64,000 bases of DNA from Comamonas testosteroni (GCF_030505195.1 NZ_CP129672.1:2266501-2330500); one strand, 5' to 3'; positions 1-9,124 are shown, counted from the stretch's first letter. The notes: generated by a model from the sequence alone, not told the origin. Program-made: numbers and translations.

Positions 1-2
1 AG

Positions 3-218
3 AGCACGCCCGCAGCGCCGCCTTCGGCCATGGGCCAACCCGCGCCAGCCGACAGCAGCGTCCAGCCACCCGATCTGGATAGCAGCCCTGGACTGGCTCC
101 CGGCGAGATGGTGCCTGGGCCTGCACCAAGCAAAGCCCCCGCGCCCTCAAGCTGGAGCGATATAGGCACACCGCTGCCGCCAGCGGCACCACTGAATGCG
201 CCGCAGGACAGCCAGTAG
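3..218 (+). CDS. Possible C-terminal tail of a Pro/Ala-rich protein, cut by the window edge
   Basis: An open frame enters from the left edge and stops at TAG 216-218. Its 71 visible residues are very rich in Pro, Ala and Ser with no hydrophobic segment, as in disordered tails. I recognise no domain. The three frames of the opposite strand are broken or show no better coding character, so this is the most plausible reading, but composition alone could produce it by chance in GC-rich DNA. Nothing here suggests a link to the downstream transporter gene. Confidence 0.25.
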   Translation, partial: STPAAPPSAMGQPAPADSSVQPPDLDSSPGLAPGEMVPGPAPSKAPAPSSWSDIGTPLPPAAPLNAPQDSQ

Positions 219-378
219 CGCAGTTTTCAGCCACATGCCCCACTGGGCTGTCGAATAACTGGTCCAATTGCGCACCGACACCCGCCAGCAGGTCTCCCAC
301 CAGGAGGCCGCTGGCGGATTTGTTTTCGCCGGGCATGAAACCCACATGCCGATAGCGCTGCGCCGACCCGGAGCCGAC
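219..378 (+). promoter_or_regulatory. Leader region of putP
   Basis: This 160-base stretch before the transporter gene holds no convincing gene. It contains an imperfect dyad ACTGGTCCAAT at 258-268, of the general form bound by GntR/FadR-type regulators, but one base pair is mismatched. No clear -35/-10 pair was found by eye. It probably holds the putP promoter. Confidence 0.3.
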
Positions 379-1869
379 ATGACCGCCAATACGCCAACCA
401 TCGTCACCTTTGCCATCTACCTGCTGGGCATGCTGCTCATAGGCTGGGCGGGGTACAAAGCCACGTCCAACCTGTCCGACTACATTCTGGGCGGGCGCAG
501 TCTGGGCTCGGTGGTCACGGCCCTGTCGGCCGGGGCATCAGACATGAGCGGCTGGCTGCTCATGGGCCTGCCCGGGGCGGTGTTTGCCACCGGCCTGTCG
601 GCCTCGTGGATTGCCATCGGCCTATGCGTGGGTGCCTGGCTCAACTGGCGCTATGTCGCGGCACGCCTGCGCGTCTATACCGAGAAGGTGGGCAATGCGC
701 TGACATTGCCCGATTACTTCACCAACCGCTTCGAGGATGGCAGCAGCCTGCTGCGCATCGTCACGGCACTGGTGATCCTGGTGTTCTTCACCGTCTACTG
801 CGCCTCCGGCGTGGTCGCTGGTGCCCGTCTGTTCGAGTCCATGTTCGGCATGGACTACCAGACCGCGCTATGGGTGGGTGCCGTGGCCACCATGGCCTAT
901 GTGTTCATCGGCGGCTTTCTGGCCGTGAGCTGGACCGACACGATTCAGGCCTCGCTGATGATCACCGCGCTGGTCATGGCGCCCCTGATGGTGATCTATG
1001 CCGACGGCGGCGTGGGTGCCAGCGCGGCCATCATCGAAACCGCCCGCAGCGGCGCCTTCGACATGTTCAAGGGCCAGGGCTCGATTGCCATCATCTCTTT
1101 GCTGGCCTGGGGCCTGGGCTACTTCGGCCAGCCTCACATTCTGGTGCGCTTCATGGCCGCCGAGTCGATCAAGACCATTCCCAACGCGCGCCGCATCGGC
1201 ATGACCTGGATGGTGCTGTGCCTGGGCGGCGCCGTGGCCGTGGGCTTCTTCGGCATTGCCTTCTTTGCCAGCCGCCCCGATCTTGCGACAAACGTCAACG
1301 GCAACCATGAACTCGTGTTCCTGGAAGTCGCAAAGCTGCTGTTCAACCCCTGGATCAGCGGCGTGCTGCTGGCTGCCGTGCTGGCGGCCGTGATGAGTAC
1401 TCTGTCCTGCCAGTTGCTGGTCTGCTCCAGCGCCCTCACGCAAGATATCTACAAGACCTTTCTGCACAGGAGCGCCAGCCAGAAGCAGCTGGTCTGGTTC
1501 GGCCGCACCATGGTGTTTGCCATTGCCGTGATCGCCATCCTGATTGCCCAGGACCCCAAGGCCAAGGTGCTGGGCATGGTCAGCAATGCCTGGGCCGGTT
1601 TTGGTGCCGCCTTCGGCCCGCTGGTGCTGATCTCGCTGCTGTGGGGCCGCATGACGCGCAACGGTGCGCTGGCCGGCATGGTCGTGGGCGCGGTCACGGT
1701 TCTGGTCTGGCAGCACTACCAGTGGTTCAAGCTCTATGAAATCGTTCCCGGGTTTACGTTCTCCGCTATCGCAATCATAGTGATAAGCCTACTGGACAAA
1801 GCGCCTTCGGCCACGATCACGGCCAAGCACCGCGAGGTGGAGGCGGAAATCGCTGCCCACGGCGAATAA
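379..1869 (+). CDS. putP: Sodium/proline symporter PutP (SSS family)
   Basis: This 496-residue inner-membrane protein belongs to the sodium:solute symporter family, close to the length of E. coli PutP (502). The N-terminus has a first membrane helix followed by the LSDYILGGRSLG and ALSAGASDMSGWL stretches typical of PutP, and about a dozen hydrophobic segments follow. The predicted role is Na+-coupled proline uptake, feeding PutA, which is not in this window. I chose ATG 379 because the protein then starts at the family's usual point; the frame is open further upstream (to 268), but that extension is hydrophilic and unlike the family. A strong terminator follows at 1893. Related SSS members for other substrates are the main alternative. 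Confidence 0.88.
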   Translation: MTANTPTIVTFAIYLLGMLLIGWAGYKATSNLSDYILGGRSLGSVVTALSAGASDMSGWLLMGLPGAVFATGLSASWIAIGLCVGAWLNWRYVAARLRVYTEKVGNALTLPDYFTNRFEDGSSLLRIVTALVILVFFTVYCASGVVAGARLFESMFGMDYQTALWVGAVATMAYVFIGGFLAVSWTDTIQASLMITALVMAPLMVIYADGGVGASAAIIETARSGAFDMFKGQGSIAIISLLAWGLGYFGQPHILVRFMAAESIKTIPNARRIGMTWMVLCLGGAVAVGFFGIAFFASRPDLATNVNGNHELVFLEVAKLLFNPWISGVLLAAVLAAVMSTLSCQLLVCSSALTQDIYKTFLHRSASQKQLVWFGRTMVFAIAVIAILIAQDPKAKVLGMVSNAWAGFGAAFGPLVLISLLWGRMTRNGALAGMVVGAVTVLVWQHYQWFKLYEIVPGFTFSAIAIIVISLLDKAPSATITAKHREVEAEIAAHGE

Positions 1870-1892
1870 GCAGCTTGGGCTGCTGCGCCAAG

Positions 1893-1925
1893 GCCCTGCC
1901 CGGCCATGCCGGCAGGGCTTTTTTT
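1893..1925 (+). terminator. Rho-independent terminator after putP
   Basis: GCCCTGC (1893-1899) pairs with GCAGGGC (1912-1918), and inside it CGGC (1901-1904) pairs with GCCG (1908-1911) around a CAT loop. A run of seven T follows (1919-1925). It starts 23 bases after the putP stop codon. Confidence 0.9.
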
Positions 1926-2082
1926 GTGGCCGAGACAGCCGGCACGAGGATGCCCAGGGAGCCCAGCCAGCCGCCCCGGCAACTGCACAAAAAATAGGCG
2001 CAACTTGCATTTTCGAGGCCTATCCGTCACACTTACGGGTCGAAATTTCAGGCATTACCTGAGATTCTGAAAGGTTTAGTGA

Positions 2083-2502
2083 ATGCTCAAGGCCGCTGCA
2101 GCCAAGGTATATCAGACGGGTTTAGCGTTGATGCTGGGTGCCGCTTTTGCGCTGGCATCCCCTGCGGCTTTGGCGCGAAAAGCGCCCGAAGTCGGTGCCA
2201 CCGTTCCCGGCTTTGAGACCGTGAGCCTGGCCGAACTGCCCCGCGAAGGCCGCACCACCTATGGTCGTATCCTCCAAGGCGGTCCGTTCTCCAGCGACAA
2301 GGATGGCACAGTATTTGGCAACCGCGAGCGCATACTTCCGCGCCAGGCCAGAGGCTACTACCGTGAATACACGGTGCGCACGCCGGGTGCGAAAAACCGG
2401 GGTGCGCGGCGCATCGTCTGCGGCGGCTTGCAGCCCCAGGTGCCCGATGCCTGCTTCTACACAGGCGACCACTACAACAGCTTTCAGCAGATCGTTCAAT
2501 GA
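2083..2502 (+). CDS. Secreted guanyl-specific ribonuclease (barnase/RNase Sa family)
   Basis: This 139-residue protein has an N-terminal signal peptide of about 31 residues (hydrophobic core near 13-25, Ala-rich end near 23-31). The mature part matches the microbial RNase N1/T1 family. GRILQGGPF is followed by FGNRERILP, then YYREYTVRTPG with the general base Glu95, an Arg-rich strand (R106, R109, R110) ending in IVCGG, and YTGDHYNSFQQI with catalytic His130. C113 and C124 could form a disulfide. It should cut RNA after guanosine outside the cytoplasm. The barstar-like inhibitor gene lies 118 bases downstream on the same strand, as expected for protection from uncleaved enzyme. Confidence 0.88.
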   Translation: MLKAAAAKVYQTGLALMLGAAFALASPAALARKAPEVGATVPGFETVSLAELPREGRTTYGRILQGGPFSSDKDGTVFGNRERILPRQARGYYREYTVRTPGAKNRGARRIVCGGLQPQVPDACFYTGDHYNSFQQIVQ

Positions 2503-2620
2503 CATTCAACGACGCTCTGCAGGCCCGCCATACAGCGGCTCTTGTCCTCTTAATTTCCGCAGCGGCGGTTTGCGCAGATAGCCTACAGCGCTGTCAGTAC
2601 CGCCTCTGCCACCAGTTTTG

Positions 2621-3070
2621 ATGTTTTTAGAAAGAATCACGGAGATGGACACGCCACTTCGTAAGCCCTCGGAAACACCGTTGCGCAATGTTCGCCCGAA
2701 CATCGTGCAATCCATTCGTGCCTTCCGCATACCTGATCTTCAGGCAGCAGCAGAGGCGCTGGGCTCCCATTTCCTCTATGCCAATCTGGCCCATGCCCAG
2801 ACCAAGGCCGATGTTTTCGAGCTGCTGTCCACCCAGTTCTACCTGCCGGCACACTTTGGCAAGAACTGGGATGCGCTGTATGACTGCATGACCGACCCGA
2901 TCAACAAATCCGGCCCGCAACCCGGTTTTGTGGTGGTGCTCGACCAGATCCCGACCACTCCCAAGTTCGACAAGGAAGTGCGCGAGCAGTTGCTGGACGT
3001 GTTCCGCGATACTGCGGACTTCTGGGCAGAGCGCAAGATTGCCTTCCGCTGCTTCTACTCATTCCTATAG
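2621..3070 (+). CDS. Barstar-family ribonuclease inhibitor
   Basis: This is a 149-residue cytosolic protein without a signal peptide. Residues about 30-145 fit the barstar fold, with the hallmark YLPAHFGKNWDALYDCMTD in which the first helix and its Asp/Asn/Trp cluster contact the RNase active site. It is longer than classical barstar (about 90 residues) and has a 25-residue Arg/Pro-rich N-terminal extension. The start is uncertain: ATG 2621 is used here, but ATG 2645 lies directly behind GGAG, which is too close to act as its ribosome site. The position behind the secreted RNase gene points to an immunity role. A bidirectional terminator follows. Confidence 0.85.
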   Translation: MFLERITEMDTPLRKPSETPLRNVRPNIVQSIRAFRIPDLQAAAEALGSHFLYANLAHAQTKADVFELLSTQFYLPAHFGKNWDALYDCMTDPINKSGPQPGFVVVLDQIPTTPKFDKEVREQLLDVFRDTADFWAERKIAFRCFYSFL

Positions 3071-3096
3071 GTCGGCTGCTGCGGCGCACGCCACAC

Positions 3097-3126
3097 AAAA
3101 TGCCCGCCTTGAATGCGGGCATTTTT
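3097..3126. terminator. Bidirectional terminator between barstar and terC genes
   Basis: AAAATGCCCGC (3097-3107) and GCGGGCATTTT (3115-3125) form a perfect 11-bp stem with loop CTTGAAT. T and A runs lie on both flanks. It separates the convergent barstar-like and TerC-family genes and can serve both. Confidence 0.9.
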
Positions 3127-3143
3127 GCTTTCAGAACAAAGGC

Positions 3144-3836
3144 TCAGACAGTGCGGCCCTGACTGGCAGCCTTGAGCTGCATCCACTTGCCCATTGCAAT
3201 CACCAGTACGGCGCCGCAGGCAGCCGCTGCGTAATGCGCCCATGGATTGAGCTGCACAAGATCTTCGAGCACATGGTCGCTGGTGATGGTTTCGCCGGCC
3301 ACCCAGCCAATCAGTGCCGCGCCCAGAGTGACGATGACCGGAAAACGCTCCATCAGCTTGATCATCAGCGTGGAGCCAAAGATGACCAGCGGAATGCTGA
3401 TGGCCAGCCCCAGAATCAGCAGCAGCATATCGCCACCCGCTGCCGCAGCCACGGCAATCACATTGTCCAGACTCATGACCAGATCGGCGAGCAAAATGGT
3501 GCGAACGGCAGCCATCATGCCCTGTCTGACCACACTGCCGGAACTCTCTTCTTCATCCTCTGCCTTGAGCAGGCCCACGCCAATCCACAGCAGCAGCAGG
3601 CCACCGATCACCTCGACGAATGGCAGCTGCATCAGCTTGGCAGCCACCACCGTCAGGGCAATACGCAACACCACGGCGGCACCGGAGCCGAGCAGCACCG
3701 CTTTTTTCTGCTGCTCCGGCGGCAGGCCACGTGCGGCCAGAGCAATGACCACCGCGTTGTCACCCGAGAGAATGATGTTGATCCAGACGATCTTGAACAA
3801 GCCGATCCAGAAATCGGCACCGAACATGGCATCCAT
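3144..3836 (-). CDS. TerC/YjbE-family integral membrane protein
   Basis: The 230-residue protein has about seven membrane helices and the two signature acidic stretches of the TerC superfamily, IILSGDNAVVIALAARGLP near residue 20 and LADLVMSLDNVIAVAAAAGG near residue 125. A short charged loop (EDEEESSG) lies near the middle. TerC relatives are linked to metal-ion homeostasis, and several export Mn2+. That role is inference here, especially as the other manganese-type gene in this window (39990-40559) has a Mn riboswitch and this one has none that I can see. The start ATG (complement of 3834-3836) has AGGA nine bases upstream. A perfect inverted repeat lies just before it. Confidence 0.85.
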   Translation of the reverse strand: MDAMFGADFWIGLFKIVWINIILSGDNAVVIALAARGLPPEQQKKAVLLGSGAAVVLRIALTVVAAKLMQLPFVEVIGGLLLLWIGVGLLKAEDEEESSGSVVRQGMMAAVRTILLADLVMSLDNVIAVAAAAGGDMLLLILGLAISIPLVIFGSTLMIKLMERFPVIVTLGAALIGWVAGETITSDHVLEDLVQLNPWAHYAAAACGAVLVIAMGKWMQLKAASQGRTV

Positions 3837-3856
3837 GGAAAATATTCCTGAGTTCT

Positions 3857-3882
3857 CTGTCCGTTGCACCTTGAACGGACAG
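3857..3882 (-). promoter_or_regulatory. 9-bp inverted repeat in the terC leader
   Basis: CTGTCCGTT (3857-3865) and AACGGACAG (3874-3882) are perfect complements around an 8-base centre, ending 20 bases before the terC start codon. There is no T-tract, so it is more likely an operator or leader hairpin than a terminator. The 12-mer GGACAGACGCCC, which overlaps its right arm, recurs at 3996-4007. Confidence 0.5.
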
Positions 3883-4098
3883 ACGCCCGGCATTGCAAAG
3901 CCAGGCGTGATCAATGCAGGGAAGTTTAGCCAACTGCCTCTTGGAGCCGCTGTCGGCGTATTGCTTCTGACGTCATGGGAATTGCATCCGCTTTGGGACA
4001 GACGCCCCAGACCCCTCAAATTACCAGTTTTCAGTGATAGCCAAGCGACTTGATCTCGGTAACAGTGGGACACGAAAACCAGCGGCACCTCACACAAT

Positions 4099-4791
4099 AT
4101 GGCAGAGACTTTTTCCCTCCCTACAGAGTCCATTCTCCCCAGCCCGTTGATCGTGGTGGAGGATGAGCCGTTGATCCGCAATCGGCTGGAAAGCATTTTG
4201 CATGGCCTCGGATATGCGGATGATGCTCTCATCTTTGCTGCAACCCTGGGGCAGGCACGTGCCCGGCTGGCGGAGCATCCGGTCGCCATGGCACTGGTGG
4301 ATCTGGGCTTGCCCGACGGCAGCGGTATAGAGCTGATCAGCCAATTGCGCGCCGCCGACCCCGGCATGGGCATTCTGGTCATCTCCGCCTGGAGCACCGA
4401 GGACGCCATTCTGTCGGCGCTGCGTGCCGGGGCCAACGGCTATGTGCTCAAGGAGCGCGACGACCTGGAAGTCACCCTGTCCATACGCAGCGTGCTGCGT
4501 GGTGGCGCCCCCATCGACCCTTTCATTGCACGGCGCATCATTGCCGAGTTGCAGCCTTCCCAGCCCACGGAAGCGCACAAGGAGATGCCGCCTGAAGCCA
4601 TACTCAGCGCCCGCGAAATCCAGATCCTCAAGCTGGTCGCAGACGGCATGACCAACCGGGAGATCGCAGAGTCGCTCTTTCTGTCGCGCTACACCGTGGA
4701 ATGCCATGTGAAAAACATTTACCGCAAGCTGGCCGTGCCTTCGCGCACCAAGGCGGTCAGCGAGGCCCGGGCACGCGGTTTGCTGAGCTGA
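4099..4791 (+). CDS. NarL/LuxR-family response regulator
   Basis: The 230-residue protein has a receiver domain (about residues 17-135) with acidic pocket E21-D22, phosphoacceptor Asp68 in ALVDLGLPDGSG, and the conserved Lys in GYVLKERDD. A LuxR-type helix-turn-helix lies near 155-225 (LSAREIQILKLVADGMTNREIAESLF, described here by its ends and best seen in the NREIAESLF part). It should bind DNA when phosphorylated by the kinase encoded next. The stop codon TGA directly abuts the kinase ATG, which implies one operon and coupled translation. It is divergent from the terC gene across 262 bases. The regulated genes are unknown. Confidence 0.9.
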   Translation: MAETFSLPTESILPSPLIVVEDEPLIRNRLESILHGLGYADDALIFAATLGQARARLAEHPVAMALVDLGLPDGSGIELISQLRAADPGMGILVISAWSTEDAILSALRAGANGYVLKERDDLEVTLSIRSVLRGGAPIDPFIARRIIAELQPSQPTEAHKEMPPEAILSAREIQILKLVADGMTNREIAESLFLSRYTVECHVKNIYRKLAVPSRTKAVSEARARGLLS

Positions 4792-6732
4792 ATGTTCAAG
4801 CGGCCGACTCTCCTGCTCCGCCTGATATTTGCGCTCGTCATGGGCTTGAGTTGCGGCGTGGCCTGGGCGCAGGAGCTCAGGCCTCAGGACCTGCTCTGTG
4901 AACCGCGCATTGTGGCCCGCCAATCGGCCAAGGCACTGCCGGAGGGGCCTCCGCCCGATGCGGCCTTGCTGCAATGGGTGGATGTGCCGGGGCTGGATGA
5001 CTGGAGTCAGCGCTGGCCCGGCTATGACGGTGCCGCCTGGTACCGCATCGATTGGGAGAGCCCCTGCGGGCGCGAACAGCCCGTGGCGCTGGCCGTCGTC
5101 AATATCGTGATGGCGGGCGAGGTGTTCGTGAATTCAGAACTGATCTGGCGCGATCAATCGCTGGTGGAGCCGCTGAGTCGCAGCTGGAATATGCCGCGCT
5201 ACTGGCTGCTGCCCAAGGCGCTGCTCAAGGAACAGGGCAACAGCATCTGGGTGCGCGTCCACGGACTCAGCAGCCAGACGCCAGGCCTGGGGAGGCTGCA
5301 CATAGGCCATCCGTCCGAGCTCAGGCAATGGACGGCACAGGCCACCTGGAGCCTACGCACCATTTATATGGCCTGCATCACGGTCAGCCTGGTGCTATGT
5401 CTGCTGTTTTCGTTTGCCTGGCTCCACAACCGCAATCAAAAACTCTATGGCTGGTACGCACTCAATCTGATGTGCTGGGCACTGATGCTCTGCTTTATGG
5501 TCATGACCGATCCCTGGCCCTTCAGCAGCACGCCGGCCTTTGCCAAGGGAAATCTGCTGGTTTTCATTGCCTTTACCTACACTTTCTGCATTTTTACGCT
5601 GCGCTTTGCGGAACTACGCCTCATGCGCCTGGAGCTTACGCTCGCCTGCATATGCAGCCTCTGCGCTGTATTTGCACTGTCTGTGCCCGATGCACAGATA
5701 GCGCTGAGCCAGGCCGTCTGGCTGCTGATGTTCTGTCTTTGCGCTTTAGTCTGCCTGCTGTTTCCACTGCGCGCGCTGCAGACACGCACGCCAGCCCACA
5801 TCGTTTTCAGCCTCTGCTTCGTGCTCTACCTGGCCATCGGCGTGCACGACCTGCTGCTGCTGACCAAGACCCTGGATCACAATCTGACGCTGACTCCCTA
5901 CACCACCTTGCTGAGCATGCTGGTGATCGCGTGGTTGCTGGGGCGACAGATCGTGTGGAATATGCGCCGCATCGAGCACTTCAACCACGAACTCAGCCTC
6001 ACCGTCACACAGGCTTGCGACGACCTGAGCCAGACCCTGGAGAGGGAACACCATCTGGCTCTGAGCCACTCCCGCCTGCAGGAACGTCTGCGCATTTCCC
6101 AGGATCTGCACGACGGTCTGGGCGGCTCCCTGGTGCGCTCCATTGCCCTGGTCGAGCAGAGCAGCGCCCCTTTGCCCAATGCCCAGGTGTTGTCCATGCT
6201 CAAGCTCATGCGTGATGACCTGCGTCAGATGATTGATACCGGCACCAGCACCGCCATCCAGGTTCCCGAGACACCCATGCAGTGGCTTGCTCCGCTGCGC
6301 CACCGCTTTGCACGGCTGTTCGAGGAGCTGGACATTCAGGTGAAGTGGTGTCTGCCCGAATACTGGACTCACGCGCCCAGCCCCATTCAGTGCCTGACGC
6401 TGACCCGCGTGCTGGAAGAGGCATTGACCAATGTCATCAAGCACAGCCGTGCCAGCCAAGTCCAGGTTCGGCTGGAGATTCCCGAGTCCAGGGAGTTGCA
6501 GCTGCAGATCGAGGACAACGGCACAGGCTTTGATTTGGATAGCACACAGATCAACAGCATGGGCGTGGGCATGCGCAGCATGCTGGCGCGACTGGAGCGC
6601 CTGCAAGGCACTCTGGTCATACAGTCCCGCCCCGGCTGTACCGAGCTGCGGGCCAGCCTGCCGCTGTTCGGCAAGGTGCAACGCCACACCGAAGTACAGA
6701 GCTCCGTGCCGTCTCCCCAGAGCATCTGGTAA
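4792..6732 (+). CDS. Sensor histidine kinase of the NarL-type (HisKA_3) class with a 7TM-like input
   Basis: The 646-residue protein starts with a signal-like segment ending near AWAQ (26). An extracytoplasmic domain of about 150 residues (30-180) follows; its jelly-roll-like WYRIDWES and GNSIWVRVHG motifs resemble 7TMR-DISM sensors. About seven membrane helices lie between 185 and 390. The cytoplasmic part has a coiled segment, the dimerisation/phosphorylation helix RLRISQDLHDGLGG with His440, and an HATPase domain with the N box EEALTNVIKHS and G box DNGTGFDL. It partners the regulator encoded just upstream. The ligand is not evident, although such domains in relatives sense small sugars or other solutes. 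Confidence 0.88.
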   Translation: MFKRPTLLLRLIFALVMGLSCGVAWAQELRPQDLLCEPRIVARQSAKALPEGPPPDAALLQWVDVPGLDDWSQRWPGYDGAAWYRIDWESPCGREQPVALAVVNIVMAGEVFVNSELIWRDQSLVEPLSRSWNMPRYWLLPKALLKEQGNSIWVRVHGLSSQTPGLGRLHIGHPSELRQWTAQATWSLRTIYMACITVSLVLCLLFSFAWLHNRNQKLYGWYALNLMCWALMLCFMVMTDPWPFSSTPAFAKGNLLVFIAFTYTFCIFTLRFAELRLMRLELTLACICSLCAVFALSVPDAQIALSQAVWLLMFCLCALVCLLFPLRALQTRTPAHIVFSLCFVLYLAIGVHDLLLLTKTLDHNLTLTPYTTLLSMLVIAWLLGRQIVWNMRRIEHFNHELSLTVTQACDDLSQTLEREHHLALSHSRLQERLRISQDLHDGLGGSLVRSIALVEQSSAPLPNAQVLSMLKLMRDDLRQMIDTGTSTAIQVPETPMQWLAPLRHRFARLFEELDIQVKWCLPEYWTHAPSPIQCLTLTRVLEEALTNVIKHSRASQVQVRLEIPESRELQLQIEDNGTGFDLDSTQINSMGVGMRSMLARLERLQGTLVIQSRPGCTELRASLPLFGKVQRHTEVQSSVPSPQSIW

Positions 6733-6750
6733 CTGCGCTAAGCTTTCTGC

Positions 6751-7947
6751 ATGCCCCTGCTTATCGACGGAACACCGCATGAAGACGGCGTCTTCACCCT
6801 TGAGCTGACGCCTGACGCGCCGCACAGACTCAAAACCAGCCCCGGTCAGGGCAGCCTGACCCTTGGCCCCAGAAAGCTGTTGAAAACAGCGGACCTGTGG
6901 CTGCCTGTCGACGCCTGCGTGCTCTGGTCCTGCTTTGACCCCTTTGCCACGCCCGCTGGCTCGCCCTGGCCGCGCAGCTTCTACTACACGGGCAATGACA
7001 GCGGCTTCTTCACATGGGCGCAGCTGCGCCCTATCGAAAACTTCAGCTGGCACCCGCAGTTGCAGCAGGATGTGCATATCGACGCCAGCCAGTCACAGAT
7101 TCGCGATCTGAGCATTCATCTGCAAGCGGGCAATCAGGGCCACATCCACCTGAAACTGCCGCAGCAGGGCATGCGCCTTCATCTGCAGGGCAATCTGGAG
7201 CAAATCACCGTCACCGCAGGCCTGCCTGAAAGCCTGAGTTTGAGCCCGGCCACCAGCAAGAACCCGGCCGACGATGCCTTCCAGCTGCCTGACATGGGCA
7301 GCCTGAAACAGGTCGGCACGCTGGAGCTGCGCAACGGTGCGGGCAAACAAGCTGTTTCGCTGCAAAATCTGTTGCAGTTCTCGAAGCTGGGCTCGCTGTC
7401 CCTGTGGGGGAATCACAGCGATCTGGACCAGCTTTCATCATGTACGCAGCTCAAGGCGCTATCACTGCGTTTTATGCGCCATCTGTCAGGACTGCCTGCG
7501 CTGCACACCTGGCCGGAGCTGGACTTCTTCATCGCCTACAACGTGGAAGAGGCCGCTGGCAAACGCCTGCGCCAGCAACTCAAGGACCGTGCCAAGGCAC
7601 GGCCCTGGGCTGACTACACATCCGTCAGCCAGTTGCGCAAGCCTGAATGGTGGGCCAAAGAATATGGGCGGCCATTTGCGGGATGGCCCGCGGCCCGTGC
7701 CAGGATTGCGCATGCGGCTTACGACCTGGCCGAGCAAGAAATCGGCACAGCCAGCAGCCTTGGTCATGTGCAAGCTGCACTGACGGCCTTTGCCACCCGC
7801 TTCAACACGGTCAAGGGCATTGAAACCAGCGAACGTGAAGACCTGGGGCTGGCCGTGCAGCAACTGGCACAACTGCCTGCGGCGCTGTCACTGAAGCTGA
7901 CGGATGAGCAGGCCCAGCAGTGGTTTGATGAAAACCGCGATTACTAG
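6751..7947 (+). CDS. Uncharacterised protein with leucine-rich-repeat-like stretch
   Basis: I do not recognise this 398-residue soluble protein. It has no signal peptide or membrane segment. The first 130 residues are rich in beta-type sequence and aromatic residues. Residues about 175-270 contain irregular leucine-rich units (LGSLSLWGN, LKALSLRFM, LSGLPALHTWPELD) that resemble LRR strands. The C-terminal 130 residues look helical and include a WWAKEYGRPF stretch. It follows the kinase gene by only 18 bases and could share its transcript, but nothing shows a functional link. Codon use matches the neighbours. It converges on mnmA with a 2-base gap and no terminator between. Confidence 0.75.
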   Translation: MPLLIDGTPHEDGVFTLELTPDAPHRLKTSPGQGSLTLGPRKLLKTADLWLPVDACVLWSCFDPFATPAGSPWPRSFYYTGNDSGFFTWAQLRPIENFSWHPQLQQDVHIDASQSQIRDLSIHLQAGNQGHIHLKLPQQGMRLHLQGNLEQITVTAGLPESLSLSPATSKNPADDAFQLPDMGSLKQVGTLELRNGAGKQAVSLQNLLQFSKLGSLSLWGNHSDLDQLSSCTQLKALSLRFMRHLSGLPALHTWPELDFFIAYNVEEAAGKRLRQQLKDRAKARPWADYTSVSQLRKPEWWAKEYGRPFAGWPAARARIAHAAYDLAEQEIGTASSLGHVQAALTAFATRFNTVKGIETSEREDLGLAVQQLAQLPAALSLKLTDEQAQQWFDENRDY

Positions 7948-7949
7948 GA

Positions 7950-9071
7950 TTACGCAGGGTCGACCTGCGCAATGATGCCACCGCCCAGGCAGACATCGCC
8001 GTCATAGAGCACGGCGGACTGCCCCGGCGTGACCGCCCATTGCGCTTCGGGAAAGTCCAGACGGAAGCCGGCATCCGTGGCCTGGGAAATCAGCGCGGGC
8101 GAATCGGGCTGACGGTAGCGAGTCTTGGAGCCGTAGGCCTTGCCCTCGGCCGGGGCATGGCCGGCCACCCAGCTGATCTGGTCGGCCACCAAGGCATGCG
8201 ACAGCAGCAGCGGATGGTCATGGCCCTGCACCACGCGCAGAATGTTCTTGTCCATTTCCTTGCGCGCTACAAACCAGGGCGCATGGTCGCCAGCACCACG
8301 GGCGGCACCCTTTTCCTTGACGCCGCCAATGCCCAGACCCGAGCGCTGTCCCAGCGTGTAGAAGGACAGGCCCACATGCTTGCCCAGCTTGCGGTTGCGG
8401 TCGTCCAGGATGAGACCCGGCTCCTTGCTGATGTAGCGGTTCAGAAAGTCGCGGAACGGGCGCTCGCCGATGAAACAGATGCCCGTCGAGTCCTTCTTCC
8501 TGGCGTTGGGCAGGCCGATCTCTTCGGCAATGCGGCGCACCTCGGTCTTGTGCAGCTCACCCACGGGGAACATGGCCTTGGACAGCTGGGCCTGGTTCAG
8601 GCGGTGCAGGAAATAGCTCTGGTCCTTGCTGTTATCCAGGCCCTTGAGCAGCTCGAACAGCTCGGTGGAGGGGTTCTGGCGCACACGTGCATAGTGGCCG
8701 GTGGCTATCTTTTCTGCTCCCAGGCGCATGGCGTGGTCCAGAAAGGCCTTGAACTTGATCTCCGCATTGCACAGCACGTCCGGGTTGGGCGTGCGACCAG
8801 CCTGGTACTCGCGCAGGAACTCGGCAAACACGCGGTCCTTGTAGTCTGCGGCAAAGTTCACATGCTCGATCTCGATGCCGATCACGTCGGCCACGGCCGC
8901 CGCATCGACAAAGTCGATATTCGACGAGCAGTACTCGCTGTCGTCGTCATCTTCCCAGTTCTTCATGAAGATGCCGACGACCTCGTGGCCCTGCTTTTTG
9001 AGAAGATAGGCGGTGACAGCGGAATCCACACCGCCAGACAAACCCACCACGACACGCTGCTTGTTGCTCAT
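7950..9071 (-). CDS. mnmA: tRNA-specific 2-thiouridylase MnmA
   Basis: This 373-residue enzyme makes the 2-thio group of wobble uridine 34 in tRNA-Lys, -Glu and -Gln, using ATP and sulfur relayed from IscS/Tus proteins. The ATP-pyrophosphatase loop LSGGVDSAV lies at 11-19, the nucleophilic Cys101 in [12 protein letters not shown], and the second catalytic Cys199 in [13 protein letters not shown]. Length and domain order are those of the family. The start (complement of 9069-9071) gives the standard N-terminus. It is divergent from a LysR gene across 53 bases. Confidence 0.96.
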   Translation of the reverse strand: MSNKQRVVVGLSGGVDSAVTAYLLKKQGHEVVGIFMKNWEDDDDSEYCSSNIDFVDAAAVADVIGIEIEHVNFAADYKDRVFAEFLREYQAGRTPNPDVLCNAEIKFKAFLDHAMRLGAEKIATGHYARVRQNPSTELFELLKGLDNSKDQSYFLHRLNQAQLSKAMFPVGELHKTEVRRIAEEIGLPNARKKDSTGICFIGERPFRDFLNRYISKEPGLILDDRNRKLGKHVGLSFYTLGQRSGLGIGGVKEKGAARGAGDHAPWFVARKEMDKNILRVVQGHDHPLLLSHALVADQISWVAGHAPAEGKAYGSKTRYRQPDSPALISQATDAGFRLDFPEAQWAVTPGQSAVLYDGDVCLGGGIIAQVDPA

Positions 9072-9124
9072 AGGTATGCGATTATCCCAGCGCCCGTCAA
9101 CTGCTGCGAGCGTGAGGATTTGCC

